Below are positions 10,838-23,181 of a DNA stretch of 64,000 bases, in pieces; the stretch's first letter is position 1, and each line of letters begins with the position of its first letter. Below the pieces are notes generated by a model that saw only the letters and a list, made by a program, of their open reading frames with translations, ran no database searches and was not told the DNA's origin. Where the stretch lies: assembly GCA_027422505.1 (NCBI GenBank), contig JAPQWV010000307.1:655240-719239 (forward strand), in the 5' to 3' direction. The DNA is from Craterostigma plantagineum. Lineage: Eukaryota; Streptophyta; Magnoliopsida; Lamiales; Linderniaceae. A program made the translations under genes and the position numbers.

Positions 10838-12270
10838 TAGACCCATCTCCAATAGTACTGTAAAACGTACCAAAAAATGCAATAAAACTGCTCCAACAGT
10901 ACTTCAAACGAAAACGCAAAATGCGTTTTTTGCTTTCTCTCTCCTGTTGAGAACGCAAATTTGCGTTCGAACGCAAAATGCGTTGATGTTTTAAATCTGC
11001 AAATAAGGCCTTTACTTGTATTACAATATTAAATAAAAAAATATAAAATAAATAAAAAAATATTAAAGAATTTGAAAATTGTAATCATTATGATTATAAA
11101 TTAACATAATAAATCATTATTTTAACATTCACAATTATCGCAGAAATAATTTTTGATATATAATACAATTATATATTGTTTTGACCACAAGATATAATTA
11201 AATACTATTTTGACCAATTATATATATTTGCTTAAATATTTTCTTAATCAAAATTAAAAGAATATTGTCGGTTAATTTGTAGAGTAATTTAATATAGGTG
11301 TGATATTGAAAAGTTATAAAAGTTGTTATGAAAGAGAACAATACAAGAATATTCTTTTGCGTTTGCGTTTGCGGTTTGTTGATGTTGAGCTTTCAACATT
11401 AGCAATGTTGGGGTAACATTCTAGTCAACATTTGCTGGCCCAGAATGTTCCCTATCTCAGTTTTATCTTTCATGCCCAAAACTAATTTTATTTATGACGT
11501 GGCATTTTTCTAGTGTTGGGCAGGATATGGATAAGTGCTAGAATGGATCAAACCGTGTGGAAAGAGTGTGGATAAGCTGGAGCGAGAAAATGGAAAGGAG
11601 CACACTAAAAATAGGATACTTGGAGCTCAAGTGAAGACCGAGTGTTTGGAGCTGACCAAGTCTCATCCTATCGGTCACTAACGGACCAAATCTACCTTAA
11701 GGACGTTAGTGGACGTTAGTGACAGTTGCTAAGTCCATTTTGTGGAGTAACGCCCAAGTCGAAGAGTTTATAAGGGCGACTTCATTTTCGGACAAGGCGA
11801 CGAACTTTTAACGAGCGAGAACGGGATGATCAGAGCGAGCGAGTACCATCTCTCAAGAGAGTTTTCTGTTTAGCCTAGTTTTTCAAAGGTCGAATGACTT
11901 TGTAGTTTGCAGAATCGTTTGGTTCGTAGGTTTTGCTAGGCTTAGTTTTTAACTATCCTTTTTGATAGTTTGTAATCCATCTTTATAGTGGAGTTTGCGC
12001 CTTGAGGCACGCAACAAGTTATTTGACTTGCTGCACAAAATCACTTCGTGGGTTCGTTTCATTTTGTCACTAAGTTCGTTCTATTTCCGCTGTGCGCTTC
12101 AACAGTGGATTGAGTGTTAACCCGACATTACATCCACATCAGTTTACAACTTAGTGTTTTTACATCCATATTGAACGGGACCCCCTTCACGGTTGACTGT
12201 TGGTGAACATTTTCTACAAACTATGATTTACTGCAAAATGCGTTTGCGATTGACTGTTAGAGATGGTCTA
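10838..12270. mobile_element. MITE with TIRs, interrupted by a solo LTR
   Basis: Left end TAGACCCATCTCCAATAGT matches, in inverted form, the right end ACTGTTAGAGATGGTCTA. GCAAAATGCG/GCGTTTGCG words recur at both sides, and an 18-bp perfect palindrome lies at 10951-10968. Removing the LTR and one duplicated CGGTT leaves about 615 bp. The target duplication of the MITE itself is unclear, so its superfamily is not assigned. Confidence 0.65.
11377..12189 (+). mobile_element. Solo LTR of the copia family at 1-4233 (813 bp)
   Basis: Starts TGTTGATGTTGAGC and ends GGGACCCCCTTCA. It is flanked by a perfect 5-bp duplication CGGTT (11372-11376 and 12190-12194). The sequence parallels the minus-strand LTR at 3431-4233 throughout, including the CTTGAGGCACGCAACAAGTT region. 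No internal region remains, the usual result of recombination between two LTRs. Confidence 0.93.
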
Positions 12271-13559
12271 AGTAATCCCATCAAACAAAGCCTAGCTCTC
12301 TCCTTAATTATTACGGAATTCTTGGGGGTTGATTTTCGAACATGAAATCTTCAAGTACGAGTTGAGGAACTCGGTGGTCCAGATTCATATAATACAGGCA
12401 CAGAAGCAGCAATAACTCATATAATTGCCTACAATTAGTGTTTTATTTACGTGTTTTCCAAATTGGCTATTGAAATTGTTTTCCACGCGATGGAGACAGG
12501 TGTCCCTTGTATAGTGTAGCTTTTAATATTCAATCATCAAGGAAGGGGAAGACGATTAATAATTCTTTGGTTGAAACAATAATTGAAAAATTTATACATT
12601 TTAGTTAGTTATATCTAATTACCCTATGATATAGAATGATTGATATATTTAGTCGCGTAAAAGAGTTAGTAACTGTTAATAATTCGTTGGTTAAAAAAAT
12701 GATTGAACAAATATACCTTTAATAGTTACATCTAAGACCCTGTGATATAGAACGATTGATATTTAGCCGGGAATAAAACCCAAAATGGTCCCTAATGTTT
12801 ACCGCATGATATTTCGTGTGGACCAAATTAGGTCCCGGTGTTATTGATTTTTAGCGAAATTGGTCCTACCGATAGACCTCTGTCAATTTAGATGGAAAAA
12901 CTGACACGTGTCGATAGACTTAGAAGTTACTAACAACAAACAATTTTGGGTGCCGTTTAATTTTTGAAGGAACAAAGTCATTTAAATGATAATAAATAAT
13001 ATATAGATATCTTTTCCCGTGTCTACTACACATGCCTAATAATTTTCTATACGCATGCACAAATAATGATCCTATAGACACTTCAATCTAATAATTTGTT
13101 TCGTGAAGCACTAATAGTGGAATGGGTTGAGTGGCTATCCCGAATTTGAGCTCATTATAATAAATATTAATCAGGTTTTATGCGATAATTATTTAAAAGG
13201 CTTATGAGCGTTTTGATCAAGTGGTTAGTGTCTTGATCAAGAGGTTAGTTAACAAACCGTTCATTTCCTTTTTCTTCTTTTTTTTCTTTGTCTAATCAGG
13301 ACATGAAAAATCTATAAATATTCTAACAAACAACATGATGTATCAAGCATGCATTTTTTTTGTTTTGCTATTGTATAATTGGTTACCTATAAAAATTCTA
13401 ACAATTGTTATGATGTATGCATGCATGCAGATTTTTATTTTTTATTTTTGACATGGTTCATATGTTAAAGAGTGTTTTTAGCGATATAATAGGCAGATAG
13501 TTTCAACTATTAATATCATGATATTCTACATTCAAAGATACACATGCATAAAAATCTAC
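12271..13559. other. Intergenic sequence with local duplications
   Basis: A ~95-bp tandem duplication (about 12552-12650 and 12675-12768) shares TTAATAATTC.TTGGTT and GATATAGAA.GATTGATAT. From about 12770 to 12960 there is a transposon-end-like stretch (AAACCCAAAATGGTCCC) similar to the inverted sequence ending near 63045. A diverged ~60-bp duplication with ATGATGTAT.AAGCATGC lies around 13315-13440. No gene. Confidence 0.5.
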
Positions 13560-16070
13560 TATTACTGACACCAGACGTTACGAGACAGGCACGTAATTTC
13601 TATTGAGGAGATCCTTCAACAAGAAGCACACCCTGAAGCTGAAACGAAGCACAGCCCACTACCACAGGCTACAACGCCTGAGACAGAGGCTTTGATCTCA
13701 ACGATTCTACCCTCTAGCGACAGCAAGCCCATGAGGAGGCAGCATGTGATCCATCTCCTCATACGGCTACCCCGTCAGACACTGAGTCATACGAGGAAAT
13801 TCATCTCATAAGACGGACTCCCACACGACAAATTACATCCGACGAGCCCGTCTTAGAACCTGTCACTACGACATCAGACACAACGCCGATTATCACTCTA
13901 AGAGCTGCGGACCCTACATTGCTCAATCTGGAGCCGCAGTCCGATCCATCAGCGTCAGTCATGGCCGAGATTCAGATTCCGACCACTACCGGCCAGGACC
14001 TTCACGTGTCTGATACACATGTTCAATCAGAACCTGCTCCAACATCCATAAATGAGAATCTACAAGATTCGAATCGAGGATTAGATGGAAATCTCGGACA
14101 GTCACAACTCAAGTGACTACGAGCCAGCCTGAGGAGCAGGTGTTAGCTCACGGGTTGTCAACAGGCGACATCAGTCGACCTGATCCATCAATGGAGGTAT
14201 TCTCGCCGTTCGTGACCGAAGAACGACTCAAGGCTGCTCTATCTAAAGCTCTCAAATCATTCGAAGACAAATTGATGGAGAGAGTGCACACGCTATCGAG
14301 CCGTCCCGCCAAGAACGATGGAAAGCACCCGTCTCAGAGGCCCCTTAATCATGACTAAACTTTACACCCACTCAACCCATATTGACCACAACTCCCATCC
14401 TCTCACACAACCTTATCAACACCGCTACCGTACCCATCAGCGACCTCCAGTCCATTCTAGTTGCCCGCTTATTTGAGCTGACCAACCGGACGCCGGAAGA
14501 AGGTCTTTCAGACGTCTCGTGGACCATCCTAACCCGCCTTCTCAATCTTGCCGAGGTCAAGGCTCCCGCTCAAAACGTAGACATGACGACCCTGACGATC
14601 AGGACCCTCATGAGCGGGAGAAGCAACTTAGGACACTACGAGCGGTCAAGGTCAAAGCTCGGGCACGATGCAGGCCAGAATGGAAGCCGCTGAAACCTCA
14701 CGCCCACTACCCGCTCACAAACCCAAACCCAAACCACTACCACGCAAACCACTACCAAAACTCTAACCCAAATCAAACCACCAACCTTCAATCTAAGGAC
14801 GCCTCCGCCCACTCCTCCGACCGACACAAGCCCCTTACTTTCGAAAAGAAGCAAGTGTTGAATTGCTCATAGCAATAGCAGCTACTCAGGCCACTCCCAT
14901 CTTGACCGCTCTAGACCAATCGGGAACATCTGGACGTGGAGTGAACCCACATGAAGTCCTTGACAAGTATATCTTCGAAAGACAGTGGATGACCCACATC
15001 ATGCCCGGTGATCTTCAAAGACAGAGACTCAAGAATGTTCGACACTTCTTACAACAAGCTTCGGTTGACCTAGTCTTCATAGAAGACGAAAAACTTCAGG
15101 AAGGTGAAGATCATGAGCAACTTCCCCCTAGGCTTCCAGAGTTGATTGCTCAACGAGCAGATTCCCCTACTAGTCCAATGCCGGGATTTTTTCGTATCGA
15201 CACGTCATGGGAGAACATTAGAATTGAAATTCCATTCTTTGAAGAAGTTCGCAGCACATATGGAGGTCACCGGACAAAGTCAAGCAGTTGAACGAGTTCA
15301 AGCTCATCTAACTGGGAACAGCAGAAGATGATGACTTATCTTTGGATGCTATCACAACTTGGACCTGATATGAGGCTGGGGATTCCAAAAGAACAATTGA
15401 AGAGTCACTTCAAGGACCTATCCCCAATATGTCAGCTACTAAGCGTCTACTGTACAAAAGGAAATATTCCAACTCCATTCAACATCATGGAACGGATGGA
15501 CAGAACTCGAGAAGAGCTAAGCGAGAGCGCCTCCCTGCCGAGGAAGTGTACCATCTCTACCAACTGTACGTAGAGAAGTACAAGGGTCCTCAAGGCTTTA
15601 TAAAGAAAGAAGGTCTCGAGGGACTCTAAGGGTCTTCAGATGGCTATGGAGAGCAATATGAAGAAGGTCAACATGACTGCGCCGCTTAACAAAGGACCTG
15701 AGATCGAAGGGCTTCCCAACAATCACGTGCACATAAGCTCAGTCTTAGGAATCACCTATCCCTATCCTATTGCTAAGAAGAATAGGTTGATACTCAAGAC
15801 TGAAGTTCATAATTTCTGCGATGGGACGCTCAAGGTCATCAGAAAGAATATAGAAAAGAGATTGGAAGAAATCAACTGAGAGACCATGCTGAAGCTTCAT
15901 ATGTTCGTTAGAGAACAACCGCTTCTGATGGAACTACTTGAAGTCACGAGGAGCGTTTGGAGCTGAGAGACACTCTAAGAAACGATGAGCATGTGTTGGG
16001 CTTGCGCAGGTCTTGCTATGCCCGACGAGGATAGATAGCGCGGAAGGGCAATCAAGCACAAAGGGAGAAA
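13560..16070 (+). pseudogene. Unclassified retroelement coding remains
   Basis: A run of plus-strand coding-like segments in shifting frames, GC-richer than its surroundings. 13919-14358 encodes Pro/Ser/Gln-rich protein with a helical piece (VTEERLKAALSKALKSFEDK). 14863-15291 encodes a charged globular-looking segment (EVLDKYIFERQWMTHIMPGD). 15328-15879 holds basic and mixed segments. I recognise no domain, and no catalytic or zinc-knuckle motif is seen. A purine tract AAAGGGAGAAAA then abuts an LTR-like TGTAGAAAAC at 16071, which suggests the 3' part of an LTR element. A host gene cannot be excluded but would need at least five exons or frameshifts. Confidence 0.45.
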
Positions 16071-16415
16071 ATGTAGAAAACATTGTAATTATCCTTAGAT
16101 TAATTAGCTGTCTTCGTAGATTGGGGCTTTTTTGTATTTTTCTTTAGATTAGGACTTGTTTGCTAATTATACCAAGTTTGTATGGTACAAATAAGATTGT
16201 ACGCATTGGGCTTAATAGAGAATTTTAGTCAATTCATCCGAAATGATGCCAATCCAAATTCTAGAGAGAGAAAATCAGAAATCATTCTCTCACTACACGA
16301 AATCTCTCTCAAAGTTCTTCACGAAAGGTTTTCGATCGAAATTACATTTGATACAATTCTAATCGATTTCCTTAGTATTGAAGTCTAGGATCTAGGCGTT
16401 GTTATTCGGGGACCA
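16071..16415 (+). repeat. Probable 3' LTR next to the unclassified coding remains
   Basis: Begins TGTAGAAAACATTG directly after a polypurine tract and has the low-complexity U5 texture of plant LTRs (AGAGAGAGAAAATCAG, CTCTCTCAAAGTTCTT). The end near GGGGACCAAACC is uncertain and no target duplication was found. It stops just before the DUF1985 gene fragment. Confidence 0.5.
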
Positions 16416-16429
16416 AACCTTCCTTTCAG

Positions 16430-18468
16430 CCGAATAAAGCCTTTATTAAGAGGCACTTTGGAAATAGTACACGGAATACGCTGGATGACCTGAACGAAGC
16501 ATTGTAAAAAATCCCTACCTAATCATTAGCCCATGTCACTATTGAGAAACTGAAGATTGCTAGCTTGATGTCCGTAGTTGGAGTGCTGCAAAGAAGAACC
16601 TATCGAAATGCTATGGTGGACACTCTGCTTTACTTAGTTGAGGACTTCGACGAAGTCAACAAATTTCCGTGGGGTTCTCTTGCATTTGAAGAAGTTTTGG
16701 CTGCTTTGAAAAGAGACCTCAGTTATTTGGAAGGCTCTACAAGAATTGGTCAGAAGAAACATTATCGTGGTATTGGACTTGGTGGGTTTGTACACACATT
16801 GCAGGTAATCATTTGTTCTTCCAAAATTAATGTAATGTTAATTATTGTTTTATTGTGATTCAAATCATTTCAAATGGCATTATCATCTGCTGTGCCTCAG
16901 GTTCTTGCGTATGAGTGTCTACCTGGTATTGCCAAGAACTTCGCGAAACGGCAGCAGCTGACGGGCAGTCCAAAACCCCGCATGCGTTACTGGTACACAA
17001 ATGATTGGAAGACAAACGGATCTCCGTTGATGGGTGAAATTGTGAAAGCAGCTTCTTCATCAGGCGTCGGAAGGAGCCTGTTACAGCCCACGGACGAACA
17101 ATGTGCGTCCTTCTTTTATGGCCCCAGTCAGTTCGTGTCTACTAATGACAATGAGCTCCTCCAGGAAATAACCTAGCTTCTATTGCCACGGTGCCCGGCA
17201 GATAGGCAGCGTTGGGACGCGGTGCACGCAAGGTAGCCCAGGAAGCCCGCCCATGTGCCTGGCAGAACTGGAGTTACAGTAACGTGTGTTCCGTCTGAGA
17301 ACGTCAAAGCGCGTGAACAGCCTACGGCTAAAGTCAGTGACAAGTCAGGTGCCGCAGATTCTTCCCATCATGATACACTAGAGAAAAAAAGCTCCATCGA
17401 AGGGTCTTCTTACCGACACACCAAAACTAGCATCTCATGTACATGACGAGAAACCTAAACGCAAGGGCAAATCTCCCTCCACCGCATCTCAATCGTCTGA
17501 CTCAAAGATCGTTGGTGGCGAACCATTGCACGTGGACGTCCCTCAACAGCATAGAGATCCGTCGATGGTGTCTACCGCACAAGTCAGAATTATGAGACGT
17601 TAGAATCAGGCAAGTCGAGACGAGGATGACAGTGAGCATATGAAATATGGTCAAAAACCATCATCTTTATAGGCAATGACTGAAACGAAGATGTCGAAAA
17701 AACATCGTCAAGCTGCCGCTCCAGAGGACCTGTCCACTCCACGAAGTGGTATGAATTCTCTGCAAGCTATTCGGAGAGATAAAACCACTCAGGTAAGCCT
17801 TCAATTATGTAAAACATTGAATGTCAAATTTATTACCTAGCATGTCGGATTTAAACGATGCAGAAAACATCAACTGCGCCATTTGAGCAGGCAGATCACC
17901 AGGCAGCAACCTCTATGAGGCCCTCGAGAGGAGTGAAAATCGAAAAAGTTCCTTGCAAGCTAATTACAGCAGATGCCTCCGATGTAACTGATCCACAATC
18001 ACTAACCATCCTCCCCGAATCGCAGAGAATGAGGGAGATCATACAGCACCACTCGCGACAATCACTTGCGACTAATGAGAGGGTGGGAACGGTTCACGGC
18101 AAAATTGATGGGAGGTTAGCAATCATGGAGGCAAGCTCCAAGCTGAGTGATGCCAGGATTCAGTTGGTTGAGGAGAAGGTCAAGCAGATTTCAGTCTACG
18201 CGCATCAACGTGATGAATTAGGTCCGTAATTTTGCTGTACTAACCATTTTTTCACGTTCTATTAAAGTTTCCTACACACTATTTTATAACATAGTAGCAT
18301 GATCATAAAAATTTTTCTATATTATGTTTTCAAGTTGATGTGGAGGCAGGCATAGGGGATATGGAGCTGGTGGTCGAGGCAGACACTGTTGTCGGCGATG
18401 CATGCAGGCTCTATGATACTCCTGCCATTGTCAGGGTATCAAAGAAGAAGCGCAGGAAGGCCGATTGA
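16430..18468 (+). pseudogene. DUF1985-domain gene, 5'-truncated
   Basis: The conserved middle of a plant DUF1985 domain is visible at 16565-16805: VDTLLYLVEDFDEVNKFPWG, then AFEEVLAALKRDLSYLE, then GLGGFVHTLQ. An exon after 16899 begins VLAYECLPGIAKNFAK. The start (IKRHFGNSTRN, 16445) aligns with the middle of the domain in the neighbour at 19055, so the N-terminal half is missing beside the LTR-like sequence. Downstream are Ser/Lys-rich segments, a coiled-coil-like stretch (18060-18220, LSDARIQLVEEKVKQISVYA), a plausible intron (about 18221-18334) and a basic tail SKKKRRKAD that could be a nuclear signal. DUF1985 is known mainly from plant transposon genes, often with Ulp1 proteases. Function unknown. 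Confidence 0.68.
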
Positions 18469-19054
18469 ACCGTGCTCAAACTTTAATGCTTCGGTTGTTA
18501 TGGTTGTATGGGACCGATTGCTTTTTGTCGCGTTGATTATATCGGGCAATGTTTGGTAGACTATTGTTGTGTTGTTTTCGGACAACATTTAAGCACTTTT
18601 GTATTGCCTGAAGAATGCACAGCATTCTCCCTTTTCAAGTAATAGTATTCAGGCATTTTAACGTTGTTATGATGATGAGGTTTCTTCACAAACCAGGACA
18701 AAAAGGTATCATACGATTGTTTTTTTGCGATTTTACCCATATAAAGTTTAGCGACTAAAAGTGCCTGAAATCGAACGCAACGTGTTATTTAATTCACAAA
18801 TTGAATTTCGCACCTTCATTTATTTCATTCCTACCATTAATTTGGTCAAATTATTTAATTCTAAAATAAACAATGGAAATAAAAGTGACTGTACAAATAC
18901 CCAAATCAAAATATTTCATGAGTCCGCTTGATCTTCCTGCCAAATACATTGAAACCAACAACTCACATTGATGCGTCTAAGTGGGTGCTACCTGCATGTA
19001 AAACCCAAATTAGTGGCATCATCAAATATCTAAACTGGCTTCATCAGTTATCAG
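18469..19054. other. Spacer between the two DUF1985 genes
   Basis: AT-rich spacer. 18470-18700 may be the 3' UTR of the first gene, and the remainder may be the promoter of the second. No clear TATA box, repeat or RNA gene is seen. Confidence 0.4.
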
Positions 19055-21828
19055 TATGTCTGTGCCGCCGGCACCTCTTCCAGAGCTCAGCAAAATGTCG
19101 GGGATTATTCCTAGGGTATGTGCGATTTCCCATATTTGTGGGTTATTCTTATAATTGTTTTCCTACATGAATTTTTTAACTGCCGAACATCAACTGAAAG
19201 TAATGAAGGCCAGAAGTGCGAAGGTTACTGATTTTTCCATTAAAATTGGTGTTGCACAACAAATTTGCAGCGGATATTTTTACAGTAGTAATGTTCTCTG
19301 TATCACAAATCCTTTTTGAAGATATATTGGTTTTTGTCTTATAATGCGTTGTGTGGTGACTTCAATATCTATGATACAACATATATTCAGGTGAAATTGG
19401 AGAATCAACTTCCCCAGCATAGAGTCATATATTGTAACTAGCAGTGTATTCAGACTACAAGAAAACGTGCAATATCATTAGGAGCATGCTGAGCGGCATA
19501 GAGATGGAACAAATGATCCAAATATCACAATTTGGGAGTTTGATTGAACATGCGGACAATTTCTGCTTATCAAGTCAGCTTATTGGTATTTGATGCAGTC
19601 TTAGACTAAGTAAGAGAATATAGATGAAATGTTGATGATGACAAACAACAGGCCCCTGTGCTTTTCAGCTTCTGAATTCTGCCTCTTGACGGGCATGAAA
19701 GTTTATGCTCAGCCCGTTGTGGTTGAAAATAAGGGTTTCATTTCAAGGCACTTTAAAGGGAATGAGAGGGTTACAATACAGGATGTTAGAGTCCGATTGA
19801 AGGAGATGGGTAGGCAAAAACTCCTGCCGTCGATTTTGAAAAGCTAATGATGGCAAGCATTCTCTTTGTTGCAAGTGTCCTGCAGAAACAAAGTGCCAGA
19901 GAAACGTCCTTGATTGATACAAAGTGGTTATATTTGGTTGACGATTTTGACGAGTTCAACAATTATACATGGGGAACTGTTGCATATCATGAAGTTCTGA
20001 AGTCATTGAAGCGGGATCTTAGTTCGTTTAACTGTGGTATTGAAACGGATTGTAGGAAAAAAGACCATAGTCTGACCTTAGCAGGATTTGTGCATCCTCT
20101 TCAGGTTATCAACTTCGATTACATCTGAAGTTTTGTTTTCTTCATATTAGTGTGTATAATTTGAGTATTTACTTCAATTTGCATTTTAGTTTGTCTGACA
20201 TGCAAATCATTCATCGTAATTCGTAATGTCTTTCGCTTAGGTACTTGCATATGAATGCATACCTGGCGTGGCAGCTACATTTGCGAGATACAAGGCGTTG
20301 CCAATACAACACTCCCACACATTAACTGGAGAAGAAAAGCTTCCCCAAGGTTGAATTATATCACTGAATAATGTCCAAGTCAACTGCAGAGACAAGTGTT
20401 TTGCTCTACTGTTCAAGAAAGTGCAACGGGATACATTTCAGCGTCCCATTTCGGATCCATCGGTAATTCTGCGGTCTTACAGCCACCGACTTCAGACAGA
20501 AAGAATATTAGAAGTACGGATGGAGGTTCAGGTTCGTTCAGTGCCGCATGTGGAGAGCCATCGATGTTCACAACGTACGTACGTGTTCTTTGTAGAAGGC
20601 GTGTTCGTGGAAAAATAAAGAACCAAGCAGTCCGTTAACAAGATGCATGTGCAGGAAAGGAATAGAGTGCCGGCACTAGGACTGCCTACTGTACGCCAAA
20701 CAAAGTAGGCAGTTCACCTGAAGAAATGCCATCTTCAAGCTTTTCTTGTTTGGTCGACGGAGTTCATAAGTGTAAAACATCAAGATCATCATCTCATAGT
20801 GAAGCATCAACCATCAACAGGGGCACTTCCTACTATGATCCTCGTAAGAAAGATTTCTGAAAAACAGCACATATTCACAAGGACGTTCATGATATGGAAG
20901 ATACACAAATGTCGAATAAGCTGCAGCACCAAGACTCAAAAAGACTGCTCTACCGATAAAGCCAGGAGAGTTCCATACAAAAACCAGAAGATTGATAAAC
21001 ATGTACAAGATTGAAATGTTCCCAAAAGTGGTGGAAGCATAGAGGCCATGAAGGAACATCATCTTGTGACGAGACTTCACAAATCAGAACTGACAAGAGA
21101 GTTCTTCGTTGCATTGATGATAAACGACAGCTGCCTCAGTGATGACGTAAGAGTACATTTGCTATCATGTCTTCTAACAATACAAGTTATGAATATCACA
21201 TGACTTTACTTTATGTGTATATGACAGCATGTCGACGAATGCCTGCGTGGATTCATTGAGCTGCAGTCCCGGGGCAAGATTCCAAAAAAAGATGTTGCAA
21301 TCATGAGCACATCATTTGAAAGGCTTGCAACAACAGTCAATGCAAAAAATGGGGGTGTTGGTCTACGCTCTGTGAGGCAGTTTGCCCATGGCAAAGCAGA
21401 AGAATGGCGTTTTTGTCCATGGAGACGAGCATATACAATTTTGTTTCCATTGACTATTAAAAGATCACACTGGATTTTGCGCGTCTTCAAACCCAGGTCT
21501 CAGAGGATGACTATCCTAGATTCATACATTTGGTGTGATCTAGATCTCACCTACACAAATGCTGTGGTGACAAAACTGGCAGATGCCATACGCTTGCTAG
21601 AACAGGACTTGCAACTCCCAAATTCAGAGAAGCCGCTGGTTGCACAGAGACATCTTGGTGTTCCGCAACAGCCTGGCGGGTAATCTTGACGCCTATATTT
21701 TATTTATACATTACTTATCGCTAGTGAAATCACCAATATATTGTTACGCATTTCAGTGGAGATTGTGGCGGAATGCTTTTGCAATGACGTTTCCGGAAGA
21801 TGATCTGTTCGAATTAACGAGCTCATAG
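19055..21828 (+). pseudogene. DUF1985-Ulp1 (C48 cysteine protease) transposon-type gene, broken
   Basis: A possible first exon at 19055 reads MSVPPAPLPELSKMSGIIPR with a GT donor after it. DUF1985 follows at 19629-20105 (FSASEFCLLTGMKV; WLYLVDDFDEFNNYTWGTVA; AGFVHPLQ), then after an intron VLAYECIPGVA (20241). A Ulp1-like peptidase lies at 21228-21790: SHWILRVFKPRSQRMTILDSY carries the expected catalytic His and Asp. After an intron (about 21680-21756) GDCGGMLLQ carries the catalytic Cys. A stop right after MLLQ and a frameshift in the DUF1985-Ulp1 linker make it probably non-functional. Ulp1 enzymes cleave SUMO; the transposon-borne versions have no settled role. It is a paralogue of the gene at 16430. 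No Mutator transposase is seen nearby. Confidence 0.72.
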
Positions 21829-23181
21829 GTGTATGAATTTAGGCAGTACTTGACGGTATCAGTTTTTCTCTCATACTGGGCTTGGCCGAATGAATAGATA
21901 TGGCGCACTCTCATTCTTCTTTTTGTAGCGGTGTAATGAAAAGCGTGGCCTTAGTGTGTAACTAGAACGCTAAATGGGTTGGACGCTTTACTGAATGTCT
22001 ATGCTTTTTGTACAGTTTTTCGATGTTTATGTGCAAGTGTGTGGATTTTATGCCATTACATTAACATGAATGTAGCATTATTTTTACTTACAAAATGTGT
22101 ATTGCTAATGATAAATCCTTCAAAGTCTTCATTACTAAAAATGTTACTATGTAGACATGGGATCCGCCAGACATCCATGTTTATTTGTTGTTACTGAAAT
22201 CCAGACAGATGCACGTTATTGTTGCATTGCTACATTTATCTTTTACCTGAATATGAACAGTCATACGCGATTTTCAAGCAGTATGCTGGAATACTGTTAA
22301 ACGCATGGACAACATTAATTAATGAAGATTGTATGTGATGTTCGTGAACAGTAAACAATGAATATAAACAGTCAACAAAATTAAATTCCATAAAATCGTT
22401 GCACTCAAAGGTTCATTAGCCAAGGAGGAACCAAAATGCTAAAAAGTCTAAATGCTTATATCCTATAAACAGATTTACAGCTGTAGAAGCAATTTTCAAT
22501 CATCCGAAATCAGAAATTTAATAGACAACTCGCAGAAATACGCAAATCAGCCAACAATGGCCCAGTGCTGCATATAGTTTCTACAGTTCATCAGTTACAT
22601 ACTATGCATACTAACGTCCATACACTCGTGGATTGGGAGTGTGACTACCTGAGATCTTTAGTGAACCAAGTATAGGAAAGGATCGATACGAAGATAAACT
22701 CTACAGGCTATTTGAAGAACGTACATACGACATGTTCCAAGTAAGATATGATACTCTCGTAGGAAGTGTTGAAAACATGCTCAGGGTTCTCAATGAACAT
22801 TACATGAAGATTGACAAAAAATTGTCCAACATCGATGTCACCATCGTTAATCTATTTTTCAGGAATTTATATGCAAACACATCCATTATTTTCATGCACT
22901 GTTTAGTGCTTTATTACTAAATTAAAATTGCACACATTCGCAGGAACACGAGACGACAACATGCATTTGTTATTTCCTGGAAAATCACGATCCCATCAAG
23001 CCAAAATTGCAAGATAGAAGCGTTTGGAAATCATGAAATCTAAACGACAATAGAGGATTTAGAGAGCAAAACAAAACCTAGGAACACGAGATGGTATGCA
23101 AGTAAAATTTTTGCAAAATATCACCAAACACAAATATTAATGCTAGCTATTGCTGAAGTTGTTAAGCGTTGACTGCAGAAA
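21829..23181. other. Spacer between the Ulp1 gene and the Helitron gene
   Basis: About 1.35 kb, AT-rich. A short helical frame at 22732-22920 (VENMLRVLNEHYMKIDKKLS) could be a decayed exon but has no family match by eye. Nothing else recognisable; the Helitron 5' terminus was not identified. Confidence 0.4.

Noticed and set aside
19055..21828. Host SUMO protease gene
   Set aside because: The DUF1985-Ulp1 layout, paralogue next door, frameshifts and Helitron neighbour point to a transposon-type gene.
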